From assembly GCF_033193315.1 (NCBI RefSeq), contig NZ_CP136187.1, forward strand, positions 3,913,501 through 3,977,500: DNA of 64,000 bases, written 5' to 3'. The position numbers and the translations under genes are program-made. Below, piece by piece: positions 39,201 through 46,653 of the stretch. The stretch is from Agathobaculum sp. NTUH-O15-33. GTDB lineage: Bacteria > Bacillota > Clostridia > Oscillospirales > Butyricicoccaceae. The stretch's first letter is position 1, and the number at the start of each line of letters is the position of its first letter. The notes beneath the pieces are model-generated. The model worked only from the letters and a program-made list of their open reading frames with translations. It ran no database searches and was not told the DNA's origin.

Positions 39201-39741
39201 ATACGTCCAAAATACCGCCGCGCACGGAGAATTGGCCCGTGCCCTCCACCTGAATGCAGCGCTCGTAGCCCGCCTCGGTCAGGCGGGCGGTCAGGCCTTC
39301 CAAAGGCGCGGTTTGCCCGGCCTCCAGCGTGAGCGTTGCGCGGCGCAGGATATCGGGCGGCAGCGTGCGCTGCAACGCAGCCGGCGCGGAGAGCACCGAC
39401 AGCGGCGCATCGGCTAGGCGGCAGAGCGCCGCGATCCGTTTTTGCTCATAGCCGCGCGAAACGCCCGCCACGTTTACCATCACGAGGTCGCGGTAGGAAA
39501 CGGTAAGCACGTCCCGTTCGGCAAAACCCGCGATATCCGCGGCCATGCGTGTCGCGCCCGATTCGTCCGCGGTCAGCACGGCCACCGGGCGGTTCAGGTC
39601 GAGCTGAAGGGCCGCCGCGATATGCGCCTTATGGATCGGCGAAAGACCCACCGCGAGCACCGGCGTTTGCCCGGCCTTGATCGCCGCGCGGACCTCGCGG
39701 TATTCGGCAAGCGCCGATATGCTTTTTGTTATTTCGATCAT
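36259..39741 (-). CDS. mfd: Transcription-repair coupling factor Mfd
   Basis: 1160 aa. UvrB-like N-terminal part with GTGQFSVRGGILDVFPANAEHP, an RNA-polymerase-interacting domain (LTPGDLVVHEHHGIGRFVGME), and the RecG-like helicase with Walker A CGDVGFGKTEVALRA, DEEQRFGVSHKE (DEEQ box), TATPIPRTL, and QIRGRVGRSSRHAYAYL. The C-terminal TRCF domain is complete. It displaces stalled polymerase and recruits UvrA. Upstream is a divergent lipoprotein gene. The start site has only a weak ribosome binding site (AGGGATGG). Confidence 0.97.
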   Translation of the reverse strand: MIEITKSISALAEYREVRAAIKAGQTPVLAVGLSPIHKAHIAAALQLDLNRPVAVLTADESGATRMAADIAGFAERDVLTVSYRDLVMVNVAGVSRGYEQKRIAALCRLADAPLSVLSAPAALQRTLPPDILRRATLTLEAGQTAPLEGLTARLTEAGYERCIQVEGTGQFSVRGGILDVFPANAEHPFRVEFWDDEIDSISTFDVGSQRRLDNVSSLTCLPRMETLVHLAPGGANGLADAIEQLLKTRRKKHPDLAAHIARDAERLRETGSLPSADKYLPLIYPEMTTALDYLPENAVLLIEDTPRLHEAARDFDARVGDDITALLERGEMPPDPGDFTLDFAGLCRLRRPIVRLDSFLNTVPELAPAVLQNFTASQMNAYGGNLDLAAADIAGFIQQGKAVAVVCGSELRCKNMLDALSGAGVKAALSDLLPKPKQVAILEGTLSAGFEYPETGLVVMTEGQVLARRKKVAPRRGGRDRVKSYTDLTPGDLVVHEHHGIGRFVGMERMEVDGADRDFIKIAFAGTDFLYVPATSLDLISKYIGGGDSERTRLNKLGGADWSRAKARAKAAAKELAEGLIQLYAARAKLKGFSFPPDDEWQREFEDAFPYEETEDQLRCIAEIKSDMESDRPMDRLLCGDVGFGKTEVALRAVMKCILAGKQAAILVPTTVLARQHFLTALQRFQGHPITIELLTRYKTTSEQKKILQKLEAGSIDLVIGTHKLFRKDLKFKDLGLLVVDEEQRFGVSHKETLKEMSKQVDVLTLSATPIPRTLNMALSGIRDMSAIEEPPLNRHPVQTFVLEQNEGVLLDAMRRELSRGGQVYYLHNHVESIARCALRLKQHLPDAEVGIVHGKMTQKEIASAMNAMADGETDILVCTTIIETGIDIPNANTLIIENADAMGLAQLHQIRGRVGRSSRHAYAYLTYRRGKALSEIAQKRLSAIREYAAFGSGFKIAMRDLEIRGAGNVLGPEQSGHMMSVGYDLYLKLLEEAVTEEKGETPRARVDCAAELLLSANLPADYVPDAGQRVDLYRRIALIRTEEQKSDMLDEMIDRFGEPPEQAVALLDIALLRAKASEQGISEIKQADGRLLMTFADADFRRLSALCGDKTYRGRLLLNAGSTPYVSLRLEKGEVPIEMAGELVERYAETVEKAVSIHT

Positions 39742-39776
39742 GTGTTCACCATCCCTACTGTGCGATAAGAAATAAT

Positions 39777-39805
39777 TTGAAATATTTACTAATTCATGCT
39801 ATACT
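39777..39805 (+). promoter_or_regulatory. Promoter of the lipoprotein gene
   Basis: TTGAAA (39777-39782), 17-bp spacer, TATACT (39800-39805) with an extended TGC. Confidence 0.8.
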
Positions 39806-39852
39806 GTGTTTGCCCGTTTGGGAAATTGAAAGGAACGAAGGAGATCATAACT

Positions 39853-40431
39853 ATGCAGAAAACCATGAAGCGGCTGGCTGCCGCACTCACCGCCGCACTT
39901 CTCACCCTGAGCCTTGCCGCGTGCGGCGGCGACGCCTCAAGCAGCGCTTCGGACGCGCCGGACGTCGCCGCGCTGACCGCCTATGACGCGCCGAGCGGTA
40001 CATTTTCGGTATCCATGCCCGAGATCGAGGGCGGCTGGACCACGACCGACGGCGGCAATGAGTACCATCTGGTGCTGGACAACAGCGATCGAAGCTTTAC
40101 CGTGATGATCCAAGCGCTGCCGATGGAGCAGGCGCAAACCACGATCAAAGATTTGGACGGCCTGATCGATCTGTACCGTCAAACCACGCTCGGCTCGTTT
40201 GGAGACCCGACCGCCGCGGAGGTCGTTATCGGCGATCCCGCGATCGAGGGCGTCAAGTCGGACGCTTATGAAGTGGAGCAGAGCGGCCAGAAGGCCAAGG
40301 CGCTTGTCAGCTATTTCGGCACGGATAAGGCCTACTACGTGTGCATCCTGACCGGTACGGCGGACGCGTATGATGCAAACGTCAGCGCCGTACAGGCCGC
40401 GTTGACCACCTTCACCGAAAAGCAAGCATAA
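39853..40431 (+). CDS. Secreted lipoprotein of unknown function
   Basis: 192 aa from ATG 39853 (MQKTMKRLAAALTAALLTLS) with AAGGAG upstream. Lipobox LSLAACGGD. The mature part starts with an Ser/Ala-rich spacer and then one domain of about 160 residues with VIGDPAIEGVKSDAYEVEQ and KALVSYFGTDKAYYVCILTG, reminiscent of PsbP-like or DUF-type proteins that use alpha/beta folds. No enzyme motif. Monocistronic, with its own promoter and terminator. Confidence 0.8.
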   Translation: MQKTMKRLAAALTAALLTLSLAACGGDASSSASDAPDVAALTAYDAPSGTFSVSMPEIEGGWTTTDGGNEYHLVLDNSDRSFTVMIQALPMEQAQTTIKDLDGLIDLYRQTTLGSFGDPTAAEVVIGDPAIEGVKSDAYEVEQSGQKAKALVSYFGTDKAYYVCILTGTADAYDANVSAVQAALTTFTEKQA

Positions 40432-40455
40432 ACCGTCCCCCATCCACGCGCTGCA

Positions 40456-40479
40456 AAAGACAGGCTTCGGCCTGTCTTT
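40456..40479 (+). terminator. Lipoprotein gene terminator
   Basis: AAAGACAGGC / GCCTGTCTTT with a UUCG tetraloop, followed by a T run. Confidence 0.9.
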
Positions 40480-40500
40480 TTTTATGGGCGCATGCCAAAA

Positions 40501-40522
40501 GGGCAGATTTTGCAATCTGCCC
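40501..40522 (-). terminator. Terminator after nifU
   Basis: GGGCAGATT / AATCTGCCC with loop TTGC, T-tract on the minus strand, 26 bp beyond the nifU stop. Confidence 0.8.
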
Positions 40523-40548
40523 TACTGGTATATGAATTTTTCTTGGAT

Positions 40549-40995
40549 TTAATGCTCGTGATGATCATGCGCGTGGCACGCGGCACAGTCCATGCTGCAG
40601 CCGAGCAGCTCGGTCGGGTCCTTGCCCTGCCGCTTATAGTAGTCCGCGATCGCGGAGCGAAGCGCTTCCTCGGCCAATACCGAGCAGTGCATTTTGACCG
40701 GCGGCAGGCCGTCGAGCGCTTCGGCGACCGCCTTGTTGGTCAGCTTCAGCGCTTCCTCAAGCGTCTTGCCCTTGACCATTTCGGTCGCCATGGAGCTGGT
40801 GGCGATTGCCGCGCCGCAGCCGAAGGTCTTGAACTTGACGTCCTCGATCACGCCGTCGTCCGATACCTTGAGGTAGATCTTCATGATGTCGCCGCACTTG
40901 GCGTTGCCGACCTCGCCCACACCGTTGGCGTTTTCAATTTCACCCACGTTGCGCGGGTTGGTGAAATGGTCGAGTACCTTTTCGCTGTATTGCAT
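40549..40995 (-). CDS. nifU: Iron-sulfur cluster scaffold NifU/IscU
   Basis: 148 aa. The three scaffold Cys are in NAKCGDIM, KTFGCGAA and VKMHCSVLA. The C-terminus has an additional CSMDCAACHAHDHHEH stretch, rich in Cys and His, beyond the usual scaffold. It receives sulfur from NifS and assembles [2Fe-2S]/[4Fe-4S] clusters. Operon with nifS, 19 bp apart. No nitrogenase genes are here, so this is the housekeeping Isc-type system. Confidence 0.95.
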   Translation of the reverse strand: MQYSEKVLDHFTNPRNVGEIENANGVGEVGNAKCGDIMKIYLKVSDDGVIEDVKFKTFGCGAAIATSSMATEMVKGKTLEEALKLTNKAVAEALDGLPPVKMHCSVLAEEALRSAIADYYKRQGKDPTELLGCSMDCAACHAHDHHEH

Positions 40996-41014
40996 ACTTT
41001 TCTATCTCCTTTAA

Positions 41015-42250
41015 TCAGTGCGCGTGCAAATCGCTTGCCGCGGTGAGATTGGGTTTGCCGTTTTCCCAAACCGGACTCATCGAACGCAGCGTGGCAATGA
41101 CCTTTGTTACAGCCGCGATGATATAGTCGACGTCCTCTTCGGTGTTCTGCTCGCCAAGGGTCAGGCGCAGCGAGCCGTGGGCGATCTCGTGCTTCAGGCC
41201 GATTGCCATCAGCACGTGGCTGGGGTCCAAGGAGCCGGTCGAGCAGGCCGAGCCGGTCGAGCCGCACACGCCCTCGTTATCCAGCAAAAGAATCAGGCCT
41301 TCGCCCTCAATCGCCTCGAACACGAACGAAGCCGTGCCCGGCAGACGGTTCACCGGGTCGCCGGTAAAGTGGGTATAGGGGATTTTCATGATGCCGTCCT
41401 TCAGCCGGTCGGTCAGCCCGCGGACGTAGCGCATCTTTTCCTCCATGCCGTCAATCGCGTCGGTAATCGCGGCGGCAAGGCCGATGCAGCCCGCCGTGTT
41501 TTCCGTGCCCGATACAAGTCCGCGCTCCTGACCGCCGCCGTAGACCAGCGGCGCCAAGGCGATGCCCTTTTTCAGGTACAGCGCGCCCACGCCGCGCGGG
41601 CCGCGGAACTTATGCGCCGAAAGAGAGAGCATGTCGATGCCCATCTCCTGCACGTCGATCTTCATATGGCCAACGGCCTGCACCGCGTCCGTATGGAACA
41701 CAGCGCCCGCCGCGTGCGTCAGCTCGGCGATCTCGCGCAAGGGCTGGATCGTGCCGATCTCGTTGTTTGCCGCCATAATGGTGACAAGCGCGGTATCCTT
41801 GGAAAGCGCGTTTTTCAGCTGCTCCAAATCGATATGGCCCTCGCTGTCCACATCGAGGTAGGTCACGGTGAAGCCTTCCTTTTCAAGCGCCTCGCAGGTG
41901 TATAAAACGGCGTGATGCTCGATCTTGGAGGTGATCAGGTGTTTTCTTCCCTTGGCGCCGGGGCCGTGCATGAAGCCGCGGATGGCAAGGTTGTCCGCCT
42001 GCGAACCGCCGCCGGTGAAGATGATCTCGCCGGGGGCGAAATCATTTTGCTCATTGACCGGGAAGGCCGCGTTCAGCGCCCGGCCGACCTGTACGCGCGC
42101 TTCATTCAGCGCTTCCTTGGCCGCGCGGCCGATGCGGTAAAGCGAAGAGGGGTTGCCGTAATATTCGGTCAGCCACGGCTTCATCGCTTCAAAGGCGTGC
42201 GTGGAGAGCGGCGTGGTTGCCGCGTTATCTGCATAAACAAATTTTTTCAT
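41015..42250 (-). CDS. nifS: Cysteine desulfurase NifS/IscS
   Basis: 411 aa. PLP Lys in LSLSAHKFRGPRG, substrate motif NNEIGTIQP, sulfur-carrying Cys in VCGSTGSACSTGSLDPSHVL. Converts cysteine to alanine and transfers sulfur to NifU. The first residues (KKFVYADNAATTPL) are standard, and the C-terminus ends DLHAH. Promoter with an overlapping dyad lies upstream. Confidence 0.96.
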   Translation of the reverse strand: MKKFVYADNAATTPLSTHAFEAMKPWLTEYYGNPSSLYRIGRAAKEALNEARVQVGRALNAAFPVNEQNDFAPGEIIFTGGGSQADNLAIRGFMHGPGAKGRKHLITSKIEHHAVLYTCEALEKEGFTVTYLDVDSEGHIDLEQLKNALSKDTALVTIMAANNEIGTIQPLREIAELTHAAGAVFHTDAVQAVGHMKIDVQEMGIDMLSLSAHKFRGPRGVGALYLKKGIALAPLVYGGGQERGLVSGTENTAGCIGLAAAITDAIDGMEEKMRYVRGLTDRLKDGIMKIPYTHFTGDPVNRLPGTASFVFEAIEGEGLILLLDNEGVCGSTGSACSTGSLDPSHVLMAIGLKHEIAHGSLRLTLGEQNTEEDVDYIIAAVTKVIATLRSMSPVWENGKPNLTAASDLHAH

Positions 42251-42300
42251 GGCGTTTCTGCCTTTCTAACACTAAAAAAGCTTGGTTTTTTACCTCTTTA

Positions 42301-42343
42301 AATATACACCCGGAGCGGGCAGTTTAGCAAGCGAAAAACTGCC
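42301..42343 (-). promoter_or_regulatory. nifS promoter with overlapping inverted repeat
   Basis: On the minus strand TTGCTA (42325-42330), 18-bp spacer, TATATT (42301-42306). An inverted repeat GGCAGTTT (42318-42325) / AAACTGCC (42336-42343) covers the -35 and looks like an operator. The regulator is unknown. Confidence 0.6.
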
Positions 42344-42399
42344 AAAACGGATGGGCTCAAATATATTCTTTTCCATCATTTTGTGCATTTTATGTGTAT

Positions 42400-43260
42400 T
42401 TAACCGCGCTTCTTCGTTTGTACGTGTTTTTTCAGCTTTTGAAGCACGTCGTCATACTGCGCCGAACGGGCCGTCGGGTTGCCGCGCAGCAGGCTTTTCC
42501 GGGTGCGTTTCAGGCCTTCCGCGCGTTCGTCAAAGCGGGCGCGCACCTCGTCCAGCCGGGCAAGGATCTCTTCTTTGGCGTCCGTGGCTTTTTCCATCGC
42601 GTCGTCTAGGCGCTCGTTCAGCTCGCCGCGCGCTTCGTCCACGCGGTAGGATAGGTTGGTCAGCTTGACCATAGCGGTTTCGGAAAGCTGCTCACGCAGC
42701 TCTTCGCCCTGCTGACGCAGCTTGTCGAGCTCTTCCAGCACCTTGGCCAGATCGAGCGCGGTGCGCACGGAAACAGCCACATCGGAAGCAAACATCGCGG
42801 TCAGCGCCACACAGACCAAGATCAGCGTCAGCTGCGGCAGCCAAATGACGAGGGTCTCGATCGGCGGGTGGATGAACCGGGCGAGAATAAGCCCCATAAA
42901 GCCCCAGCAGATCGAGCTTTGCAGACAAATGCGTCCCTGAAACTGGAACCGGTGCTCGGAATAATCCCAGTACTTTACCTTAAACATGGTCTCCATCAGC
43001 CAGCCGACAAGGTATTCAAAAATCGTCGCGGCGATCATGCTCCAAAGGAAAAGCGCGATCGGGCGGTCATGCAGAGGCAGCGAGATATGCAGAAGCATGG
43101 TCGCGCCAAAGCCGTAGATCGGCAGCATGGGCCCCCGCAAAAAGCCGCGGTTGACCGCGTGCCGCTGCTGGACCGAAACGACCGTCGATTCAAAACACCA
43201 GCCGAGGAAACAATAAATATAAAATATCAAAAGCCATTGCAAAAAGGAATACTCGTACAC
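42400..43260 (-). CDS. CmpB-type membrane protein (putative ABC transporter permease domain)
   Basis: 286 aa if started at GTG 43260; TTG 43269 is also possible, and neither has a strong ribosome binding site. The upstream in-frame extension to 43917 is shadow over the alcohol dehydrogenase. About five membrane segments: LQWLLIFYIYCFLGWCFES, GFGATMLLHISL, ALFLWSMIAATIFEYLVGW, SICWGFMGLILARFI and LTLILVCVALTAMFA. The motif FLGWCFESTV...NRGFLRGPMLPIYGFGA and EYLVGWLMETMF...YWDYS are the CmpB (PF06541-type) signature. The C-terminal 110 residues are a charged coiled coil. Confidence 0.85.
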   Translation of the reverse strand: MYEYSFLQWLLIFYIYCFLGWCFESTVVSVQQRHAVNRGFLRGPMLPIYGFGATMLLHISLPLHDRPIALFLWSMIAATIFEYLVGWLMETMFKVKYWDYSEHRFQFQGRICLQSSICWGFMGLILARFIHPPIETLVIWLPQLTLILVCVALTAMFASDVAVSVRTALDLAKVLEELDKLRQQGEELREQLSETAMVKLTNLSYRVDEARGELNERLDDAMEKATDAKEEILARLDEVRARFDERAEGLKRTRKSLLRGNPTARSAQYDDVLQKLKKHVQTKKRG

Positions 43261-43302
43261 AGTAATCAATGCCCGCTCTTTCTTTGAAAATAGTGCCTCT
43301 TT

Positions 43303-43346
43303 ATTGTATCGGATATTTTGACTTTTGGCAAGTACATGGGTATAAT
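43303..43346. promoter_or_regulatory. Overlapping divergent promoters of the CmpB-like gene and Fe-ADH
   Basis: Plus strand TTGACT (43318-43323), 17-bp spacer, TATAAT (43341-43346) toward the ADH. Minus strand TTGCCA (43326-43331), 17-bp spacer, TACAAT (43303-43308) toward the CmpB-like gene. The two -35 regions are 2 bp apart, so the two transcripts would compete for polymerase. Confidence 0.85.
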
Positions 43347-43399
43347 ACAAAGTAATACAGAAGCTATTGGCGACGAAAGATGAAGGGGTGGAACATAAC

Positions 43400-44581
43400 A
43401 TGCAAAATTTTACGCTTAAGCTGCCGACGGAGATCGTATTTGGCCGGGCAATCGAGGACCAGATTGGAGAAAAGCTGGGGGCGCTTGGCGCGCGGCGCGT
43501 CATGGTGCACTTTGGCGGTTCCAGCGCGCGCGGAAGCGGCCTGCTGGGCCGCGTCGAGGAAAGCCTTGGCCGCGCGGGCTTAACGTTTATTGAGCTTGGC
43601 GGCGTTTCACCCAACCCGAAGCTTTCGCTTGTGCGCGAGGGGATCGAAATAGCAAAGCGCGAAGGGGTCGATTTTATTCTGGCCGTGGGCGGCGGCTCGG
43701 TCATCGACTCGGCGAAGGGCATCGGCATGGGCGTCGCCACCGGGCGCGACCCGTGGGAATTTGCCTGCGCCGGCACCGCGCCCGATTCCACCCTGCCCAT
43801 CGGCACCGTGCTCACGCTTGCGGCGGCGGGCAGCGAAATGAGCAACTCCTGCGTGCTCACCAATGAGGAAACCATGGAGAAGCGCGGCATCACCAGCCAG
43901 ACCAACCGTCCGTGCATCAGCTTTTTAAATCCGGAGAATACCTACACCGTTTCTAAATTCCAAACGGGCTGCGGCGTGGTCGATATTATGATGCATACGT
44001 TCGAGCGTTATTTTATGCCGGGCAACGCGGATACCGATCTGACCGACCGTCTGGCCGAAGGACTGCTCATCGCCGTGCGCGACGCGGGCCGGCGCGCCAT
44101 CGCGAACCCGCGCGATTATGAAGCGCGCGCCACGCTGATGTGGGCGGGCAGCCTATCCCACAACAACCTGACCGAGCTGGGTCGCGTCAATAAGTTCTTC
44201 CCGGTTCACAAGATCGAACATGAATTTTCCGCCCTGCACGATGAGATCGCGCACGGCGCGGGCCTGTCGGTACTATTCCCCGCGTGGGCTAAATTCGTCA
44301 TGCCGCACGATGTGAACCGGTTTGCGCAGCTTGCGAACCGTGTTTTCGGTGTGGAAATGGATTTTGACCGCCCGGAACGCACCGCGGCCGAAGGCATCGA
44401 AACGATCAAGCGCTTTTTTGAAGAGATCGACATGCCGGTGCACATGTCCCAGCTTGGAATTGTTCCCGGGGAATATGAGAAATTGGCTGAAAACGCCATG
44501 CATACCGTGGGTGGTCCGGTCAAGAGCCATATCCCGCTAGGCAAGGACGAACTGACCCAAATCTTCAAGCTTGCGGAATAA
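43400..44581 (+). CDS. Iron-containing alcohol dehydrogenase, butanol-dehydrogenase-like (second)
   Basis: 393 aa from ATG 43400 (MQNFTLKLPTEIVFG) with AAGGGGTGG upstream. VGGGSVIDSAKGIGMGV and LAAAGSEMSNSCVLTN are the cofactor motifs. Metal ligands are in VVDIMMHTFERY and VHKIEHEFSALHDEIAHG. It is of the BdhA/YqhD type, which reduces aldehydes with NAD(P)H. Its own strong promoter is at 43318-43346, and a terminator follows. Confidence 0.94.
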   Translation: MQNFTLKLPTEIVFGRAIEDQIGEKLGALGARRVMVHFGGSSARGSGLLGRVEESLGRAGLTFIELGGVSPNPKLSLVREGIEIAKREGVDFILAVGGGSVIDSAKGIGMGVATGRDPWEFACAGTAPDSTLPIGTVLTLAAAGSEMSNSCVLTNEETMEKRGITSQTNRPCISFLNPENTYTVSKFQTGCGVVDIMMHTFERYFMPGNADTDLTDRLAEGLLIAVRDAGRRAIANPRDYEARATLMWAGSLSHNNLTELGRVNKFFPVHKIEHEFSALHDEIAHGAGLSVLFPAWAKFVMPHDVNRFAQLANRVFGVEMDFDRPERTAAEGIETIKRFFEEIDMPVHMSQLGIVPGEYEKLAENAMHTVGGPVKSHIPLGKDELTQIFKLAE

Positions 44582-44586
44582 GTATG

Positions 44587-44630
44587 AAGAGCAGAGTACG
44601 TTGCTTATCAAAGTGGCGTGCCCTGCTCTT
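44587..44630 (+). terminator. Terminator after the second Fe-ADH
   Basis: AAGAGCAG / CTGCTCTT stem around a 28-base loop, followed by a T run. Confidence 0.7.
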
Positions 44631-44662
44631 TTTTATTGTTGTCGGACAAAGCGATCCGAAAA

Positions 44663-44962
44663 AATGTCATTCAGATAAGATCAGGCAAGACAAAAAGGTA
44701 ACGCAAACACAGAAAAAGTAGGGCGCGACGCCCTCGGCGCGCCGAGAACGAAGCACCGGGATAAGTGAGAGCATCAAACAGGCCGGTACGGCCGAGCGAA
44801 GGGACATGGGTTTTCAGGAAGTGTTACATCCCTTCGAGACGGCGCGCCGAGGCGTGGTCCAGACCAGCTTCTTTTGGCCTTCGGCCAATTCACCTTCTCG
44901 CGCCCTACGATCTCGGTGAATCCCTTGTTTCTCCTATGCGTTTCCCTTAACTAAATGACATT
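44663..44962. mobile_element. 300-bp MITE-like element with 17-bp terminal inverted repeats
   Basis: Ends match AATGTCATTYAGWTAAG in inverse orientation (44663-44679 and 44946-44962; 15 of 17). Inside, AGGGCGCGA (about 44721) faces TCGCGCCCT (about 44897), and GACGCCCTCGGCGCGCCGAG faces CTCG-like GACGGCGCGCCGAGGCGTGG. Further hairpins such as GGCCTTCGGCC are present. No transposase frame. It fills the gap between the Fe-ADH terminator and the coiled-coil gene. Whether other copies exist in the genome is unknown. Confidence 0.75.
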
Positions 44963-45004
44963 GGCTGTTTACACAATATATTTCTTTAGTGGCGGCAGGG
45001 GTTA

Positions 45005-45013
45005 TGCTATAAT
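45005..45013 (+). promoter_or_regulatory. Promoter of the coiled-coil gene (extended -10)
   Basis: TGCTATAAT (TATAAT at 45008-45013), just downstream of the MITE-like element. Confidence 0.55.
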
Positions 45014-45043
45014 AAGGGCAGTGAAAGCGGGAGGTACATAGCG

Positions 45044-45979
45044 ATGACCGAATTTGATCAGCAGCTCCATCTATTAAGCGGGCAGATCGCGCGGCAAAAG
45101 AAACTGCGCGCCATGCTGCAGGATCTTTACAGCCAACAGCGCGAGCTGGAAGCGCGGGAAACCGAGCTTGCGGCCCGCCGGGCCGAGGAACAGAAGGATG
45201 TGGACCGTTTAGAGGGCCGCAGTCTGGCCGCGTTTTTTTACGGTATGCTGGGCAAGAAGGAGGAAAAGCTCGATCAGGAGCAGCGGGAAGCCTATGCGGC
45301 TGCCGTCAAGCACGACAGCGTGGTGCGGGAGCTTGCGGCGGTAAAGCAGGATATCCGTTCGTGGGAGAATGAGCTTGCCGCGCTGAACGGTTGTGAAAAG
45401 CAGTATCAGGACGTGCTGGCTGCAAAGACCGAAGCGCTGAAACACAGCGACCCGGTGCGCGGGGAACAGATCTTGCAGCTGGAACGGCGCATTGCGGCGT
45501 GCAGCAGCCAACTGAAAGAGATCCGCGAAGCGGCCGACGCCGGGCAGTACGCGCTTTCCACCGCAAACGGCATTGCGTCCAGCCTGAACAGCGCCGAAAG
45601 CTGGGGCACTTGGGATATACTGGGCGGCGGCCTTGTTACCGACATGGTCAAGCACAGCCATTTGGACGAAGCGCAAACAAAGGTGGAAGAACTGCAAATG
45701 CAGCTTCGCCGCTTCAAAACCGAGCTGAGCGATGTGACGATTTACGCGGATATGCAGATACAGATCGACGGTTTTCTGCGCTTTGCCGATTACTTTTTCG
45801 ATAATCTGTTTACCGATTGGGCGGTGTTGGACCATATCCATGCCTCACAGGGACAAATAAACGGTGTGATCGCCCAGATTCAAACCGTGCTCAACCAACT
45901 GAACGAAATGAAAAGCGCCTGCGAAGCATCCCGCGAGCAGGCCCAAACCGAGCTGGACGCGTTTATCGTTCAAGCGTAA
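45044..45979 (+). CDS. Coiled-coil protein of unknown function
   Basis: 311 aa, no signal peptide or membrane helix. Residues 1-150 and about 205-311 are heptad-like and rich in Gln, Glu, Leu and Lys (QQRELEARETELAARRAEEQ). Between them is a short Gly-rich segment NSAESWGTWDILGGGLVTDM followed by VKHSHLDEAQTKVEELQ, which looks like the conserved core. It is a stand-alone gene with GGGAGG upstream. I recognise no family; a cytoplasmic scaffold is possible. Confidence 0.8.
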   Translation: MTEFDQQLHLLSGQIARQKKLRAMLQDLYSQQRELEARETELAARRAEEQKDVDRLEGRSLAAFFYGMLGKKEEKLDQEQREAYAAAVKHDSVVRELAAVKQDIRSWENELAALNGCEKQYQDVLAAKTEALKHSDPVRGEQILQLERRIAACSSQLKEIREAADAGQYALSTANGIASSLNSAESWGTWDILGGGLVTDMVKHSHLDEAQTKVEELQMQLRRFKTELSDVTIYADMQIQIDGFLRFADYFFDNLFTDWAVLDHIHASQGQINGVIAQIQTVLNQLNEMKSACEASREQAQTELDAFIVQA

Positions 45980-45986
45980 ATACAAG

Positions 45987-46023
45987 GACCCGTGTTCCTG
46001 CCACCAAAGCAGGAACACGGGTC
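45987..46023. terminator. Terminator between the coiled-coil gene and the zinc-ribbon gene
   Basis: 15-bp perfect stem (GACCCGTGTTCCTGC / GCAGGAACACGGGTC), 7-base loop; weak T-tract. Confidence 0.7.
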
Positions 46024-46049
46024 TGTTTGATATGCAGTAAAAGGTATGC

Positions 46050-46271
46050 TCAGAACACTCGTGGGTATTTTTCACGCAAAGCTGGAATATCATCCTGATC
46101 GATCCACTCTTCGCTGTAGCCGCAATCACAGCAAACCAACCTGTGAATCGGTACGGCGGAGAAAAGCGTAACGCCAACCGGGATATAGCATTGCCTGTAT
46201 TTTGTGGGATCGAGTGTTACGTCAATAATAGTTTCACCAGAGCATTTGGGACACTTTTTAGTATGTTTCAT
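46050..46271 (-). CDS. Small zinc-ribbon protein
   Basis: 73 aa with two CxxC pairs, HTKKCPKCSGETIIDVTLD and HRLVCCDCGYSEEWID, plus PAL...YPRVF at the end. AAAGGAG precedes the ATG. Such proteins often read MK-CPKCGG and are of unknown role. The 46272-46489 stretch beyond it contains a 64-residue minus-strand frame (46258-46452) with no ribosome binding site, which I do not call. Confidence 0.75.
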   Translation of the reverse strand: MKHTKKCPKCSGETIIDVTLDPTKYRQCYIPVGVTLFSAVPIHRLVCCDCGYSEEWIDQDDIPALREKYPRVF

Positions 46272-46489
46272 CTGACAAAGCTCCTTTCAAACATACGATG
46301 CCGATTACTCTGCGATACGGCCTTTCGTTATCTGTGTAAATGTTACAGCCAGTGTCCGGTTTGAAATGATATACTATTTTCAATAAAGTGACTTGCTTGA
46401 TTAGATTTTCGTACATACCATCTTCACTGATTATATATTGTAGACCGTTCATATTAGGACCATTTACGATAAATGACGGCCGTCCATCA

Positions 46490-46573
46490 CTAAAAAGATA
46501 TATGCGGATTAATGCCGCGCAGCATGACAGGATAGTTGCCGTTTTCGCGTTTTTGTCTAGTCACTTTGGGCAT
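46490..46573 (-). pseudogene. Decayed REP-associated transposase (RAYT) start, copy 1
   Basis: From ATG 46573 the frame reads MPKVTRQKRENGNYPVMLRG and stops after a further 7 codons, matching the first 20 residues of the larger copy at 50079 (MPRGPRQKSESGNYHIMLRG). All catalytic regions are gone. Confidence 0.75.
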
Positions 46574-46650
46574 AAAATCACCCCACTCGCACCATAGCAT
46601 ACGAATGGGGTGATTGTCAACACGGAAGAACCGTTCCTGTGTGCACGAGT
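46571..46650. repeat. REP-like repeat, copy 1
   Basis: Contains a hairpin TCACCCCA/TGGGGTGA around a 20-base loop, then TTGTCAACACGGAAGAACCG and TTCCTGTGTGCACG. The same order is found at 49371-49440 and 50074-50154, and a variant tail at 49179-49207 (inverse) and 49800-49835. These repeats flank the RAYT remnants. Confidence 0.8.
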
Positions 46651-46653
46651 AAT

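Noticed and set aside
43261..43917. N-terminal extension of the CmpB-like protein
   Set aside because: It is antisense to the Fe-ADH gene and crosses both divergent promoters.
46258..46452. 64-codon minus-strand frame beside the zinc-ribbon gene
   Set aside because: Overlaps the zinc-ribbon gene start, no ribosome binding site, no recognised family. It could be a decayed fragment, but support is too weak to call.
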